A stretch of DNA of 64,000 nt from Pantoea sp. WMus005 (GTDB lineage: Bacteria; Pseudomonadota; Gammaproteobacteria; Enterobacterales; Enterobacteriaceae). Within the stretch, counting starts at the first letter, position 1. Each line of letters starts with the position of its first letter. Under the pieces are notes generated by a model. That model saw only the letters and a list, made by a program, of their open reading frames with translations, searched no databases and was not told the DNA's origin. Positions 43,865 through 52,447 of the stretch are shown here, piece after piece. The translations under genes and the position numbers were made by a program. Where the stretch lies: the NCBI RefSeq assembly GCF_013415305.1, contig NZ_JACBXU010000003.1:310001-374000 (forward strand), read 5' to 3'.

Positions 43865-45013
43865 TCTGTCTGTGCCTTGCGCCGCCACAATCTGCAGCGC
43901 ACGCGGCACCAGCTGGGTGAAGTACGCCACCGCCGGGCCGATCAGGGCTTCATCCGGATCGAAGGCGGCATGATGCAGCCCAAATTTACTGGCGCTGCCG
44001 ATGCTGACAAACGCACCCGGCACCTGTTGCAGATAGAAGGCAAAATCTTCCCCGCCCATCTGTGGCGACTCAGCATGCTCCGCGAGATAGCCGCTTTGAT
44101 GTGCAACCTCCAGGGCTACATCTACCCAGCCTGGCGTATTAATCAGGGCAGGCGGACCCTCTGTCCACTCCAGCTCAGCCGTTGCGCCAAATCCGGCGGC
44201 GATACCCTGGATCAGCGTCTGGATGCGGTGCGGGATCTGCGCGCGGATCTCGCCGTTGTGAGTGCGCACAGTGCCCTCCAGCTCTACGCTTTGCGGCAGC
44301 ACGTTCCAGGTATTCCCGGCGGTAAAGCGGGTCACGCTCAGCACCACCGTTTCCAGCGAGCTGAATACCCGGCTCGGCAGAGTCTGCAGAGCCGTCACGA
44401 TATGGCTGGCAATCACAATTGAATCGATCCCCTCCTGTGGTCGTGCGGCATGTGCGCCTTTGCCCTCAATGCGGATCGCAAAGCGGTCGACGTTGGCATA
44501 AAACGCGCCCGCCCGGCTCTGAAGCGTACCCAGCGGTAAATCGGGCGCGTTATGCAGGCCAAATATCGCCTGAACGCCTTCCAGCGCACCGGCTTCAATC
44601 AGCTGACGTGCGCCATTAAACGTCTCTTCAGCGGGCTGAAACAGAATTCTCACCCGACCCGGCAGTGTTTTTTCCTGCTGCTGGAGCTGCAGGGCGACGC
44701 CGAGCATCACGGCGCTGTGAACGTCGTGACCACAGGCGTGCATCACGCCCGGCTGTTGTGATCGCCACGGGCGCCCGGTGGTTTCTTCAATCGGTAACGC
44801 ATCAATATCCGCGCGCAGGGCGATCAGGGGTTCGCCTTGACCGATTTCTGCCACAACGCCGGTTTTCAGCCCCAGCGGCAATAGCCGGATTCCGGCCTGA
44901 CCCAGCCAGCGGGTAATACGTTCCGTGGTGGCAAATTCATGATTCGAAAGTTCGGGGTGCTGGTGCAGTTCGCGACGCCACTGCACCAGTTGTTCGGTTA
45001 AAGGCAAAGTCAT
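43844..45013 (-). CDS. M20-family metal-dependent amidohydrolase (HipO/YtnL-like)
   Basis: A 389-residue amidohydrolase of the M20D type. Metal ligands are in MHACGHDVHSA, FQPAEE, and GLHNAPD; the dimer domain has KGAHAARPQEGID; the last ligand His is in KFGLHHAAF. The family removes N-acyl groups from amino acids such as N-acetylcysteine derivatives. It lies between foxA and dfoS. A close paralogue is at 57250 in the sulfur operon, sharing its start (LxxWRRELHxxPELS), NVLP and [19 protein letters not shown]. The ATG at 45013 follows AGGGA; a start at 45097 would add 28 unlike residues. Its last codons form the shared terminator. Confidence 0.87.
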   Translation of the reverse strand: MTLPLTEQLVQWRRELHQHPELSNHEFATTERITRWLGQAGIRLLPLGLKTGVVAEIGQGEPLIALRADIDALPIEETTGRPWRSQQPGVMHACGHDVHSAVMLGVALQLQQQEKTLPGRVRILFQPAEETFNGARQLIEAGALEGVQAIFGLHNAPDLPLGTLQSRAGAFYANVDRFAIRIEGKGAHAARPQEGIDSIVIASHIVTALQTLPSRVFSSLETVVLSVTRFTAGNTWNVLPQSVELEGTVRTHNGEIRAQIPHRIQTLIQGIAAGFGATAELEWTEGPPALINTPGWVDVALEVAHQSGYLAEHAESPQMGGEDFAFYLQQVPGAFVSIGSASKFGLHHAAFDPDEALIGPAVAYFTQLVPRALQIVAAQGTDRGEKRLN

Positions 45014-45378
45014 GGTTATCCCTGTTATTCCGGCAGAAAAGGTTCGCCCAGCGTCGATCAGGATGCGTTTGTCAGCCAGGATGCTGTCACGGGTCAAAAC
45101 GTAAATACCTTTAAAGGAGCCTGCGGGGGCATGAAGAATGATGTGCCTGCTAAATCAGCGTATGGCTTTTAGCCAGCGTGTAAGTTGAGATTGCCTCAGC
45201 AGGCGGAATCATCATCGAATGACGCAACACACAGATAAAGTAACGATTTGGTCAAAGCTTATCTGAAAATAATCAATGCGGAATCACAGGGATTTAAACG
45301 GTGTGGTGAGTTTGCGGAATGACTAATAAGGTTCAGCCATTCCGCGATTTCTTTAATTAATGGCTTACCGCAGGTTAA
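45014..45378. other. Intergenic stretch between amidohydrolase and dfoS
   Basis: No gene seen. A hairpin at 45314-45345 (8-bp arms, 16-base loop) lies just after the dfoS stop and is a candidate terminator. The promoter of the amidohydrolase gene should be near 45050. Confidence 0.45.
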
Positions 45379-46608
45379 TTATGTTTCCACGCATAATTTT
45401 CGCTCACCTGCGCGCAGGAAAGCACTCACCAGACCCAGCCATAGCAGACCGCAGACCATATTCACCATGCTGAAGCCCCCGTTGCCAAAGCTGAAATAGG
45501 CCGTTTTGGCGGCTTCAATGCCCAGCGCAATGATCAGAATACTCACCATGCCGAGCATCGCCGCCACGCTGCCTTTTCCGCCACTGCTGGAAAACAGCGT
45601 CATGCGATACAGTCCGGCGTTAACCAGCCCGGTGCCGAAACCGTAGAGACTCATTCCGGCGGTGAGCCACAGATAGCTTTGCGCGTTCAGCACAGTGGCG
45701 GTCACCGCGATTGCCAGCCCGCAGACCACCGGCCAGGCACCGAGTCTTATTGGCTGTTCAATCGGCAGACGGCTGGATAAGCGCCCCAGCGTCAGGTTGC
45801 CTGCAATCATGGCGGCAAAAACGGGCAGCTGAAGCAGGGCATAGTCGATGCGGCTAAGTTGTGCGCCGTGAATTAAAATCACGGGCGACAGCGCAACCCA
45901 GGCGATGCAGGGCACAGTGACCAGTCCGATAGCCAGCGAACCGCGCATCACCTGACGCTCTTTCAGCAATGCCGCATAACCGCTGATAATCGATCGCAGT
46001 GACAGCGGTGTCTGCCGGTCACCCGCCGTTTCAGGCATGGCATACCACAACCCCGCCAGTGACAGCGCCGCGACAGCGCCAATCAGCCAGAACAGGGTAC
46101 GCCATTCTCCTACGGTAAGAAAAGCCGCGCCGGCCAGCGGACCGGCCAGGGGGGCCAGCAGGGCGACGTTGGCCATCAGCGCCATCATTTTTATGCTGAG
46201 CGACTCCGTAAAGGCTTCCTGCACCGCCGCGTAGCCTACTGCGCCGATAAAGCAGAGGCTGATTCCCTGCAAAAACCGCAGCAGGACGAACTGCTCAATA
46301 CTCTGCACCCAGTGGGTTGCAATGCACGAGAGCATAAAAAAGGCCACGCCGCTGAGCAGCACCGGACGCCGCCCGATACGATCCGATAGCGGGCCAAGCA
46401 GCCATTGCAGCAGTATGCCGCCGGCCAGATAGGCGGTCAGCGAGGTAGAAACCCATTCAGGCCCAACCTTAAATTCCTGCGTCACCAGCAGCATGCCGGG
46501 CTGGATCATGTCGTGGGCGATATAGGTGGCGAATTCAAACAACACCAGCGACAGCGGAAAGATCAGATGTCGGCGGGTCAGTTGCGCCACCGGTAGAAAA
46601 GAAGCCAT
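45379..46608 (-). CDS. dfoS: MFS exporter of the MdfA type, probable desferrioxamine exporter DfoS
   Basis: A 409-residue, twelve-helix drug:proton antiporter close to E. coli MdfA: FPLSLVLFEFATYIAHDMIQPGM in TM1 (with Glu and Asp in the MdfA places), LQWLLGPLSDRIGRRPV as motif A, and LRFLQGISLCFIGAVGYAAVQE in TM4-5. It follows dfoC on the same strand, as the exporter does in Pantoea/Erwinia desferrioxamine clusters, and so probably releases the siderophore. The ATG at 46608 is chosen; the longer frame would be translated from the hairpin that lies before it. Confidence 0.82.
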   Translation of the reverse strand: MASFLPVAQLTRRHLIFPLSLVLFEFATYIAHDMIQPGMLLVTQEFKVGPEWVSTSLTAYLAGGILLQWLLGPLSDRIGRRPVLLSGVAFFMLSCIATHWVQSIEQFVLLRFLQGISLCFIGAVGYAAVQEAFTESLSIKMMALMANVALLAPLAGPLAGAAFLTVGEWRTLFWLIGAVAALSLAGLWYAMPETAGDRQTPLSLRSIISGYAALLKERQVMRGSLAIGLVTVPCIAWVALSPVILIHGAQLSRIDYALLQLPVFAAMIAGNLTLGRLSSRLPIEQPIRLGAWPVVCGLAIAVTATVLNAQSYLWLTAGMSLYGFGTGLVNAGLYRMTLFSSSGGKGSVAAMLGMVSILIIALGIEAAKTAYFSFGNGGFSMVNMVCGLLWLGLVSAFLRAGERKLCVET

Positions 46609-46633
46609 TACGAATACCTGCAATAAAACCATT

Positions 46634-46658
46634 AAAAAGCGGCCACCAGGGTGACCGC
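46634..46658 (-). terminator. Terminator-like hairpin between dfoC and dfoS
   Basis: On the reverse strand, 9-bp arms with one mismatch and a two-base centre (46639-46658) are followed directly by five T residues (46638-46634). It looks like an intrinsic terminator inside the operon. Confidence 0.7.
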
Positions 46659-46684
46659 ATAGCATTAGAGTGACAGCGTAACGT

Positions 46685-49039
46685 TTAGCGCCAGCGCGCT
46701 ATCGGGTTGACCAGCGTTCCAGCGAACTTCAGGTTCTCCGCGGGATCAGCGAGGTTGATCATCTGCTGATTATTCGCCAGCTGCAGGCGGTTCAGGCAGG
46801 AGCGGGTAAACTCCGGCGCGAACATGTCATAGCGCGCAAACTTAGTGGCATGCTCCGGGTGCGCCTGCTGGTAATCCTTTACGCACTGCGCCACCGCCTG
46901 CCAGAATTCATCCTCGGGTAGCGTCGCTGACTGATGCAGGATCGCGCTGACAAAGCGGAAGATGCAGTCAAACACATCCGTGAAGATCGACAGTAATTTG
47001 AGGTTCTCCGGCACATCCACCGCCAGGCGCTGCACGCCCTCCGGCAGCACCGCATCCGGGTTCATCACGGCGATCTCTTCGCCGATATCCTTCATGTATG
47101 CACTGACCGGCACATTGTTTTCCAGCAACATGATCAGGTTTTCACCATGTGGCATAAAGACCAGGTCATGCTGATAGAAGCAGTGCAGCAGCGGGCTGAG
47201 ATAGCAGGTCAGATAGCGATCAATCCACTGCTTCGCAGGCAAACCGGAGTCCGCTATCAGCGCGGGCAGCAATGCCTGCTGGTGGTGATCAACGTGCAGG
47301 AATGAGGCCATGGTCATCAGACGCTGGCCGGGTTGCAGGCTGGCCGCAGGATTATCCCGCCAGAGCGCCGCGAACATCTTTTTATAGGCGGAATCGCCTT
47401 TGATAGCCTGCTCGTAGTAGCGGTTTTGATAGCCGACGGAGGCGACTTCGCGCAGGATGCGGAAATCACAGCGCTGCAGCCAGGCATCGCCCGCCACCAG
47501 CTCCTCAAGCCAGCCGTTTATTGCGGGTGTTGTCGCCATATAGTAGGGCGACAGACCGCGCATAAAGCCCATATTCAGCACCGACAGCGCGGTCTTCACG
47601 TAGCGCTTCGCGGGCTGGCTGCGATTAAAGAAGGTGCGGATAGACTGCTGCGCCTGATAAGCATCGTCACCGCTGCCGAGATAAACAATATCGTGATTAG
47701 CAATGTCCGCCGCAAACACAGTCAGCAGTTTGTTCTGCCACTGCCACGGATGCACCGGCATCAGGATATAGTCTTCAACCGCCAGCCCTTTGTTCACCAG
47801 CTGCGTATTAAAGTGTTCCACGGTGCTGTCGCCCAGCTCATCACGCATCAGCTGCTCATAGCTCAGCTCGCTGAGGCTGGAGAAGTGGGCGTTGCGCCGG
47901 TGAACCGCAACCCAGATGAGGTGAACGGGCGCGGCGGCTTCCGGCGCGTACGCCAGATAATCCTGTGCATCGAAGCCAATACGGCCGTTGTTGGCGACAA
48001 AGCAGGGATGGCCTTCGGTCATCGCCGCTTCTACCGTCTGGAAATCGGCTGCGACCAGCGCCTGGCTGTCAGGATTATTCTTCTGCAGCTTGTAAACGCT
48101 GCTGCACAGCGTGCTGCTGATCTCTTCCATGTAGGTCGCCAGCAGCGCCTGCGGAATCCCGATCTCTCCGTTGAACTCGACAATAAATTTCAGCGCATCC
48201 AGTGGCAGATCACGACCGTTCTCCTGCTTGCGCAGTGAATCTGCATCGATCTCCCAGTGATCCAGCGCCAGCCGCGCTGCCCGGAAATGGTATGTCGCTT
48301 CACCGCCCGGCACCGCAAGCTGATAAGTTCCGTTACCGGATGCCTGCGGGGCAATGATTTTTTCATGCGCGAACTCGGCAATTGCTTTGCGGATCAGCAT
48401 GCGGTTTGCCTTCGTCCAGTTGTCGCCCGTCAGATGTGTGCCGTCGGTCAGTGAAGAGGGGGTGTTCATAGTCTGCGACTCCTGCTGTAACGCGTGTTGA
48501 TAATCTTCCCGCTGGCAAAAGGCCAGCCAGGCGGTTTTATGACCCATGTCGATGGTGTGCTGGTAGCGGAATCCGGCGCGTTTATTCAGCACGTGAATCT
48601 TTTCGTTGCGCTCGTCCGGCTCCACCACCACACGCTGCACCTCGGGGCGGCTGAACATGTAGTCCATCACCAGCGTGAAGACCTGCCAGCTAAAGGCTTT
48701 GATCGGCTGGCTGGCCGGGGCAATCAGAATGTGCATGCCGTAATCATCAGGCGCGGCCGGATAAAATTTGCCCACCTCGTCGTCGCAGGCGCGATAGCAC
48801 TCAATCAGGCAGACGGGCTCGTCATTGCAACATCCAATCAGCGCGGCATGGGGATCAGATGCGGTCAGCGTCTGATAAAACGCCGCGACCTGATCCAGGC
48901 TCTGCTGCTGCATGCCCCAGAAGCGGGCGTAATCGCGGGTGACCCAGCTGTGGATGAGCGACGCATCGCTCTCAAGCATCGGTCTCAAGGTAAAACGGCC
49001 TGCGGGACGATCGGCCCTGAACAGTATGGGTGAACTCAT
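46685..49039 (-). CDS. dfoC: Desferrioxamine synthetase DfoC (acetyltransferase-NIS synthetase fusion)
   Basis: A 784-residue fusion. Residues about 1-190 are a GNAT acyltransferase of the AlcB/IucB type (RFTLRPMLESDASLIHSWVTRDYARFWGMQQQS, then the YMFSRPEVQRVVVEPDERN strand). Residues about 200-784 are an IucA/IucC NIS synthetase (HPCFVANNGRIGF, LMPVHPWQWQNKL, and MPHGENLIML). It acylates N-hydroxycadaverine with succinyl-CoA and joins the units with ATP into desferrioxamine. It starts one base after the dfoA stop. Confidence 0.93.
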   Translation of the reverse strand: MSSPILFRADRPAGRFTLRPMLESDASLIHSWVTRDYARFWGMQQQSLDQVAAFYQTLTASDPHAALIGCCNDEPVCLIECYRACDDEVGKFYPAAPDDYGMHILIAPASQPIKAFSWQVFTLVMDYMFSRPEVQRVVVEPDERNEKIHVLNKRAGFRYQHTIDMGHKTAWLAFCQREDYQHALQQESQTMNTPSSLTDGTHLTGDNWTKANRMLIRKAIAEFAHEKIIAPQASGNGTYQLAVPGGEATYHFRAARLALDHWEIDADSLRKQENGRDLPLDALKFIVEFNGEIGIPQALLATYMEEISSTLCSSVYKLQKNNPDSQALVAADFQTVEAAMTEGHPCFVANNGRIGFDAQDYLAYAPEAAAPVHLIWVAVHRRNAHFSSLSELSYEQLMRDELGDSTVEHFNTQLVNKGLAVEDYILMPVHPWQWQNKLLTVFAADIANHDIVYLGSGDDAYQAQQSIRTFFNRSQPAKRYVKTALSVLNMGFMRGLSPYYMATTPAINGWLEELVAGDAWLQRCDFRILREVASVGYQNRYYEQAIKGDSAYKKMFAALWRDNPAASLQPGQRLMTMASFLHVDHHQQALLPALIADSGLPAKQWIDRYLTCYLSPLLHCFYQHDLVFMPHGENLIMLLENNVPVSAYMKDIGEEIAVMNPDAVLPEGVQRLAVDVPENLKLLSIFTDVFDCIFRFVSAILHQSATLPEDEFWQAVAQCVKDYQQAHPEHATKFARYDMFAPEFTRSCLNRLQLANNQQMINLADPAENLKFAGTLVNPIARWR

Positions 49040-49040
49040 C

Positions 49041-50333
49041 TCAGTGCTCCGATTTAGCCGGGAAGGTCTGGAAGGCGATCTGACGTTCGATGGGATAAAC
49101 CTCGCGTCCGGTCAGTTCACGCAACAGCACCGAGTTGCGGTAGCAGGCCATACCAAGATCAGGCGTGACAAAACCGTGTGTATGCAGCTCGGCGTTCTGC
49201 ACGAAGATCTGATTGTGATGGTCGATGCTGTAGTTGCGCTGCACGTCATAGCGGCCTTTGTCATCCCAGCGCAGACGGGCGTGGATGCCTTCTAAAAACA
49301 TCGGTGGCTGGTAGTGATAGCCGGTTGCCATCACCAGTCCCTCGGTGCGACGGGTGAAGGTGCAATCCTGCTCCTCCTGATGCAGCGTCAGCTCGAACTC
49401 GCCCTGGGGCAACCAGCGCATCGCGGTCAGCGCCGAATGGGTAAAGAGGTTGACGTTGAGATCCCCGTCGAGCTGTTTGACATACATCAGGTCGTAAATA
49501 TCGTTGATTAAGCTGCTGTTAATCCCCTTGTAGAGATTCTTATGGCGGGCATTCAGTTCGTCGCGGGTGCTGGCGGGCAGGGCGTGGAAATAGTCCACCC
49601 ACTCCGGCGAGGTCATCTCCAGCGTCAGCTTGGTGTACTCCAGCGGATAGAAACGCGGCGCGCGGGTGATCCAGTTGAGCTGATAGCCAAAGCGATCGAT
49701 ATCGGTCAGCAGATCGTAGTAGATTTCCGCCGCGCTCTGGCCGCTGCCCAGTACCGTAATTGAACGCTTCTGCTGCAGTTCCGCTTTGTTGGCCAGATAA
49801 TGGCTGGAGTGTGTCAGGCGCTGACGGTGCGGCTGGCTGCACGCCGGCATCCAGGCTTTTGGTCCGGTGCCGAGCACCAGATGACGCGCCTGATAGTGCT
49901 GCTTCTCGCCGCTTCGGGTATCGGTCACCTGAAGCTGATAGATCCCGGCTGCTTCATCGTAGCTGACATACTCGACATGGCTGTTCCACCGCAGGTTGGA
50001 CAGGCGCGAGCTGGCCCACTGACAGTACTGGTTATACTCTTTGCGCATCAGGAAGAAATCTTCACGGATATAAAAAGAGTATAGTTTTCCTTTTTCCTTC
50101 ATGTAGTTAAGCAGGCTGTAAGGACTGGTGGGATCGGCAAGTGTCACCAGGTCGGCCATAAACGGCGTCTGCAAATGAGCACTTTCCAGCATCATGCCGG
50201 TGTGCCAGTCAAAGCCCGGATTCTCATCCAGGAAAATACCGTTCAGTCCCTCAACCGGCTCACTCAGACAGGCCAGACTCAGGTTGAAAGGGCCAATGCC
50301 GATGCCAATAAAATCGTAAACAGGATTATTCAT
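49041..50333 (-). CDS. dfoA: Cadaverine N-hydroxylase DfoA
   Basis: A 430-residue flavin N-monooxygenase of the lysine/ornithine hydroxylase family. FAD motif GIGIGPFNLSLACL at residues 11-24, the FAD-pocket segment HTGMMLESAHLQTPFMADLVTL, the NADPH motif VLGSGQSAAEIYYDLL, and a C-terminal ATGYHY element. It hydroxylates cadaverine to give the hydroxamate precursor. One base separates it from dfoJ and one from dfoC. Confidence 0.93.
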   Translation of the reverse strand: MNNPVYDFIGIGIGPFNLSLACLSEPVEGLNGIFLDENPGFDWHTGMMLESAHLQTPFMADLVTLADPTSPYSLLNYMKEKGKLYSFYIREDFFLMRKEYNQYCQWASSRLSNLRWNSHVEYVSYDEAAGIYQLQVTDTRSGEKQHYQARHLVLGTGPKAWMPACSQPHRQRLTHSSHYLANKAELQQKRSITVLGSGQSAAEIYYDLLTDIDRFGYQLNWITRAPRFYPLEYTKLTLEMTSPEWVDYFHALPASTRDELNARHKNLYKGINSSLINDIYDLMYVKQLDGDLNVNLFTHSALTAMRWLPQGEFELTLHQEEQDCTFTRRTEGLVMATGYHYQPPMFLEGIHARLRWDDKGRYDVQRNYSIDHHNQIFVQNAELHTHGFVTPDLGMACYRNSVLLRELTGREVYPIERQIAFQTFPAKSEH

Positions 50334-50334
50334 T

Positions 50335-51897
50335 TCAGATTGCTCCCTGATTTGCCGCGCTCAACGCTGAGGCACGAACCTGTTCGCGGCCATAATGCGC
50401 AATCAGGCTCAACACATCTTCGATGTCGGCAATGGTCGTGGTGGGATTTAACAGGGTGAATTTCAGATACTGGCGTCCATCCACTTTGGTTCCCGCAATC
50501 ACCGCATTACCGGAGCGGAACAGCGCTTTACGGATGGCAGCATTGATCTCATCGATCTGCGCGTCGCTGGTATGTTTGCCGGGAACGTAACGGAAAATCT
50601 GCGTGGTCAGCTCAGGCGCGTGCAGCACTTCAATGGCCGGATGCGCCGTTAACAGCTGATGCGCGGCCTGTGTCAGATCTATCAGGGTATCGAAAGCGTC
50701 ACCCAGCGCCGCCGGGCCCATGACGCGCAGTGTCAGCCACATCTTCAGCGCATCAAAGCGGCGGGTGGTCTGAATACTTTTATTGACCAGATTCGGCGTG
50801 CCTTCCTGCTGTGCGCTGAGTGGATTGAGGTAATCCGCATGGTGCGTGACATGCTTCAGATTGTGGCTGTCCCGCACAAAGAACGCGCCACAGCTGACGG
50901 TCTGGAAGAACGATTTGTGATAATCAACGGTCACGGAATCCGCGCGCTCAATGCCATTCAGACGGGAACGATGATTTTCAGAAACCAGCAGGCCACAGCC
51001 ATAGGCGGCGTCAACGTGCATCCATAAACCGTAATCGTCACAGAGACGAGCGATTTCCGGCAGCGGATCGATGCTGCCAAAGTCGGTGGTGCCGCTGGTG
51101 GCGACCACGGCAATCGGGATCAGCCCTTCACTGCGGCAGCGCGCAATCTCCTGCGCCAGGCACCCGGCGTCCATGCGGTAATGATCATCGTGATCGACGG
51201 CGATAACCGCGTCATAGCCCAGCCCTAAAATCGCCATCGACTTCTGAATGCTGAAGTGGCTCAGTTTTGAGGTAAACACCCGCCATTTCGACGCGGTCTC
51301 TGGCAGGCCACGATGCTTGATCAGGTGTCCCGGATGATGCGCGGCACACCAGCTGTCTCGCGCCAGCAGCATCGCCATCAGGTTGGATTGGGTGCCGCCG
51401 CTGGTAAAGATCCCATCGGAACCGGCAGGCAGACCGATACGACCAAGCGTCCAGTCAATCACCTTCTGCTCAATCAGCGTGCCGCCTGCACTCTGATCCC
51501 AGGTATCCACTGAACTGTTCACCGCGGCCATGATCTGCTCTGCCATCAGCGAGGGCAGCACCACCGGGCAGTTCAGGTGGGCCAGGTATTTAGGGTGGTG
51601 AAACCAGACGGCGTCACGAAGATAGAGCTGGCTCAACTCCGCCAGTGCATCATCGTTATTGCCCAGCGGGCGATCGAGATCGACCTCGCTGAACTCCGCC
51701 GCCAGTTCGTGGGGCAGAATACCGCTGAAGGGCTTCTCTACGCCGGTAACGGTACGGGTCATCAGCGCCAGCACCTCCTGAGTCTGCTGCGACCAGGCCG
51801 CCAGTTGCTGATCGTTAAAAATGGCCGTTTCGGCACCGCTGGCATTGGAGGCTGGCGCGAGATCCAGAGCCGCCTGAGTGGATGAGCGTAAAAGCAT
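50335..51897 (-). CDS. dfoJ: Lysine decarboxylase DfoJ (PLP-dependent, group II)
   Basis: A 520-residue PLP decarboxylase of the glutamate/aromatic-amino-acid group. The cofactor lysine is in TVDYHKSFFQ, the Asp pairing with the PLP ring is in WMHVDAAYGCG, and GGTQSNLMAML and ATSGTTDFGSID are the phosphate-binding loops. In this pathway it makes cadaverine from lysine. First gene of the dfoJ-dfoA-dfoC unit; a Fur box, a CRP-like site and a hairpin lie in its upstream region. Confidence 0.92.
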   Translation of the reverse strand: MLLRSSTQAALDLAPASNASGAETAIFNDQQLAAWSQQTQEVLALMTRTVTGVEKPFSGILPHELAAEFSEVDLDRPLGNNDDALAELSQLYLRDAVWFHHPKYLAHLNCPVVLPSLMAEQIMAAVNSSVDTWDQSAGGTLIEQKVIDWTLGRIGLPAGSDGIFTSGGTQSNLMAMLLARDSWCAAHHPGHLIKHRGLPETASKWRVFTSKLSHFSIQKSMAILGLGYDAVIAVDHDDHYRMDAGCLAQEIARCRSEGLIPIAVVATSGTTDFGSIDPLPEIARLCDDYGLWMHVDAAYGCGLLVSENHRSRLNGIERADSVTVDYHKSFFQTVSCGAFFVRDSHNLKHVTHHADYLNPLSAQQEGTPNLVNKSIQTTRRFDALKMWLTLRVMGPAALGDAFDTLIDLTQAAHQLLTAHPAIEVLHAPELTTQIFRYVPGKHTSDAQIDEINAAIRKALFRSGNAVIAGTKVDGRQYLKFTLLNPTTTIADIEDVLSLIAHYGREQVRASALSAANQGAI

Positions 51898-52001
51898 GTT
51901 CAGTTCCTGTGCGTGATTACCAGTGACCCTGCCAGCAAAAAGCCAGCAGCGTTGGATGTCCGCTCAATAACTCCAGTACACATAAAACTAACTAACCAGA
52001 T

Positions 52002-52035
52002 AAAAACCCTGACAACACTGTGGGCCAGGGTTTTT
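52002..52035 (-). terminator. Terminator-like hairpin in the dfoJ leader
   Basis: Perfect 10-bp arms, A5CCCTG at 52002-52011 and its complement at 52026-52035, with a 14-base loop. On the reverse strand it ends in five T residues, and lies between the Fur box and dfoJ, so it would act on the dfo message itself. Confidence 0.7.
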
Positions 52036-52112
52036 ACCTTAAAAAGGGAAAATACCGCATATTATTTGTGGATTTAGCAGCGTTTAACGCTTTGTTATAT
52101 GCGGATGAGAGT

Positions 52113-52131
52113 GTAAATGTTAATCATTATC
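52113..52131 (-). promoter_or_regulatory. Fur box of the dfo operon
   Basis: The 19 bases match the Fur consensus at 16 of 19 positions (GATAATGATAATCATTATC). It overlaps a plausible reverse-strand promoter with -35 at 52132-52137 and -10 at 52110-52115. Iron-loaded Fur bound here would shut off dfoJ-dfoA-dfoC. Confidence 0.85.
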
Positions 52132-52184
52132 ATTCAAATGTTTTGTTGTTAAATTTTATTTATTAGCATGCCTAATGTGGAAAA

Positions 52185-52200
52185 TGTGATTCAGATCACG
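52185..52200. promoter_or_regulatory. CRP-like site upstream of the dfo promoter
   Basis: TGTGA-N6-TCACG matches the CRP consensus (TGTGA-N6-TCACA) at nine of ten positions. Its centre is about 90 bases before the start of transcription inferred for dfoJ, a usual place for activation. Confidence 0.6.
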
Positions 52201-52400
52201 TTATGCGATCGGAATCGTCCTTTTTTTGCAGCAGTCAGTGCCAGTAAATGTCAGGTAAAGAGGGCTGCGATGAGTGACTACACATCAGTGGCGGGCAAAA
52301 AAGAGCGGGAAAAGAGACTTTTGTTGACGTTAAGCGCGGGTCATTCTGATGGGAACCAGGGTGGAATTTAAGCGGAGCCGGTAAGGGATTTACAGAAACT

Positions 52401-52429
52401 CCCGGAAAGGGCGCATTGCCCTTACCGGG
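52401..52429 (-). terminator. Hairpin after the PTS operon
   Basis: A stem of CCCGG and AAGGGC arms with one A-A mismatch and a five-base loop, just after the IIC stop at 52448 on the reverse strand. The U-run is weak. Confidence 0.65.
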
Positions 52430-52447
52430 TTGCATTACACGTTATGT

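Noticed and set aside
47333..48238. 301-codon forward open frame opposite dfoC
   Set aside because: Shadow of a well-supported synthetase gene; low-complexity translation with no family marks.
52042..52068. Eight-codon leader peptide (MRYFPFLR) just before the dfo leader hairpin
   Set aside because: It ends at the hairpin base as an attenuator peptide might, but it has no ribosome site and no run of one amino acid, so I do not call it.
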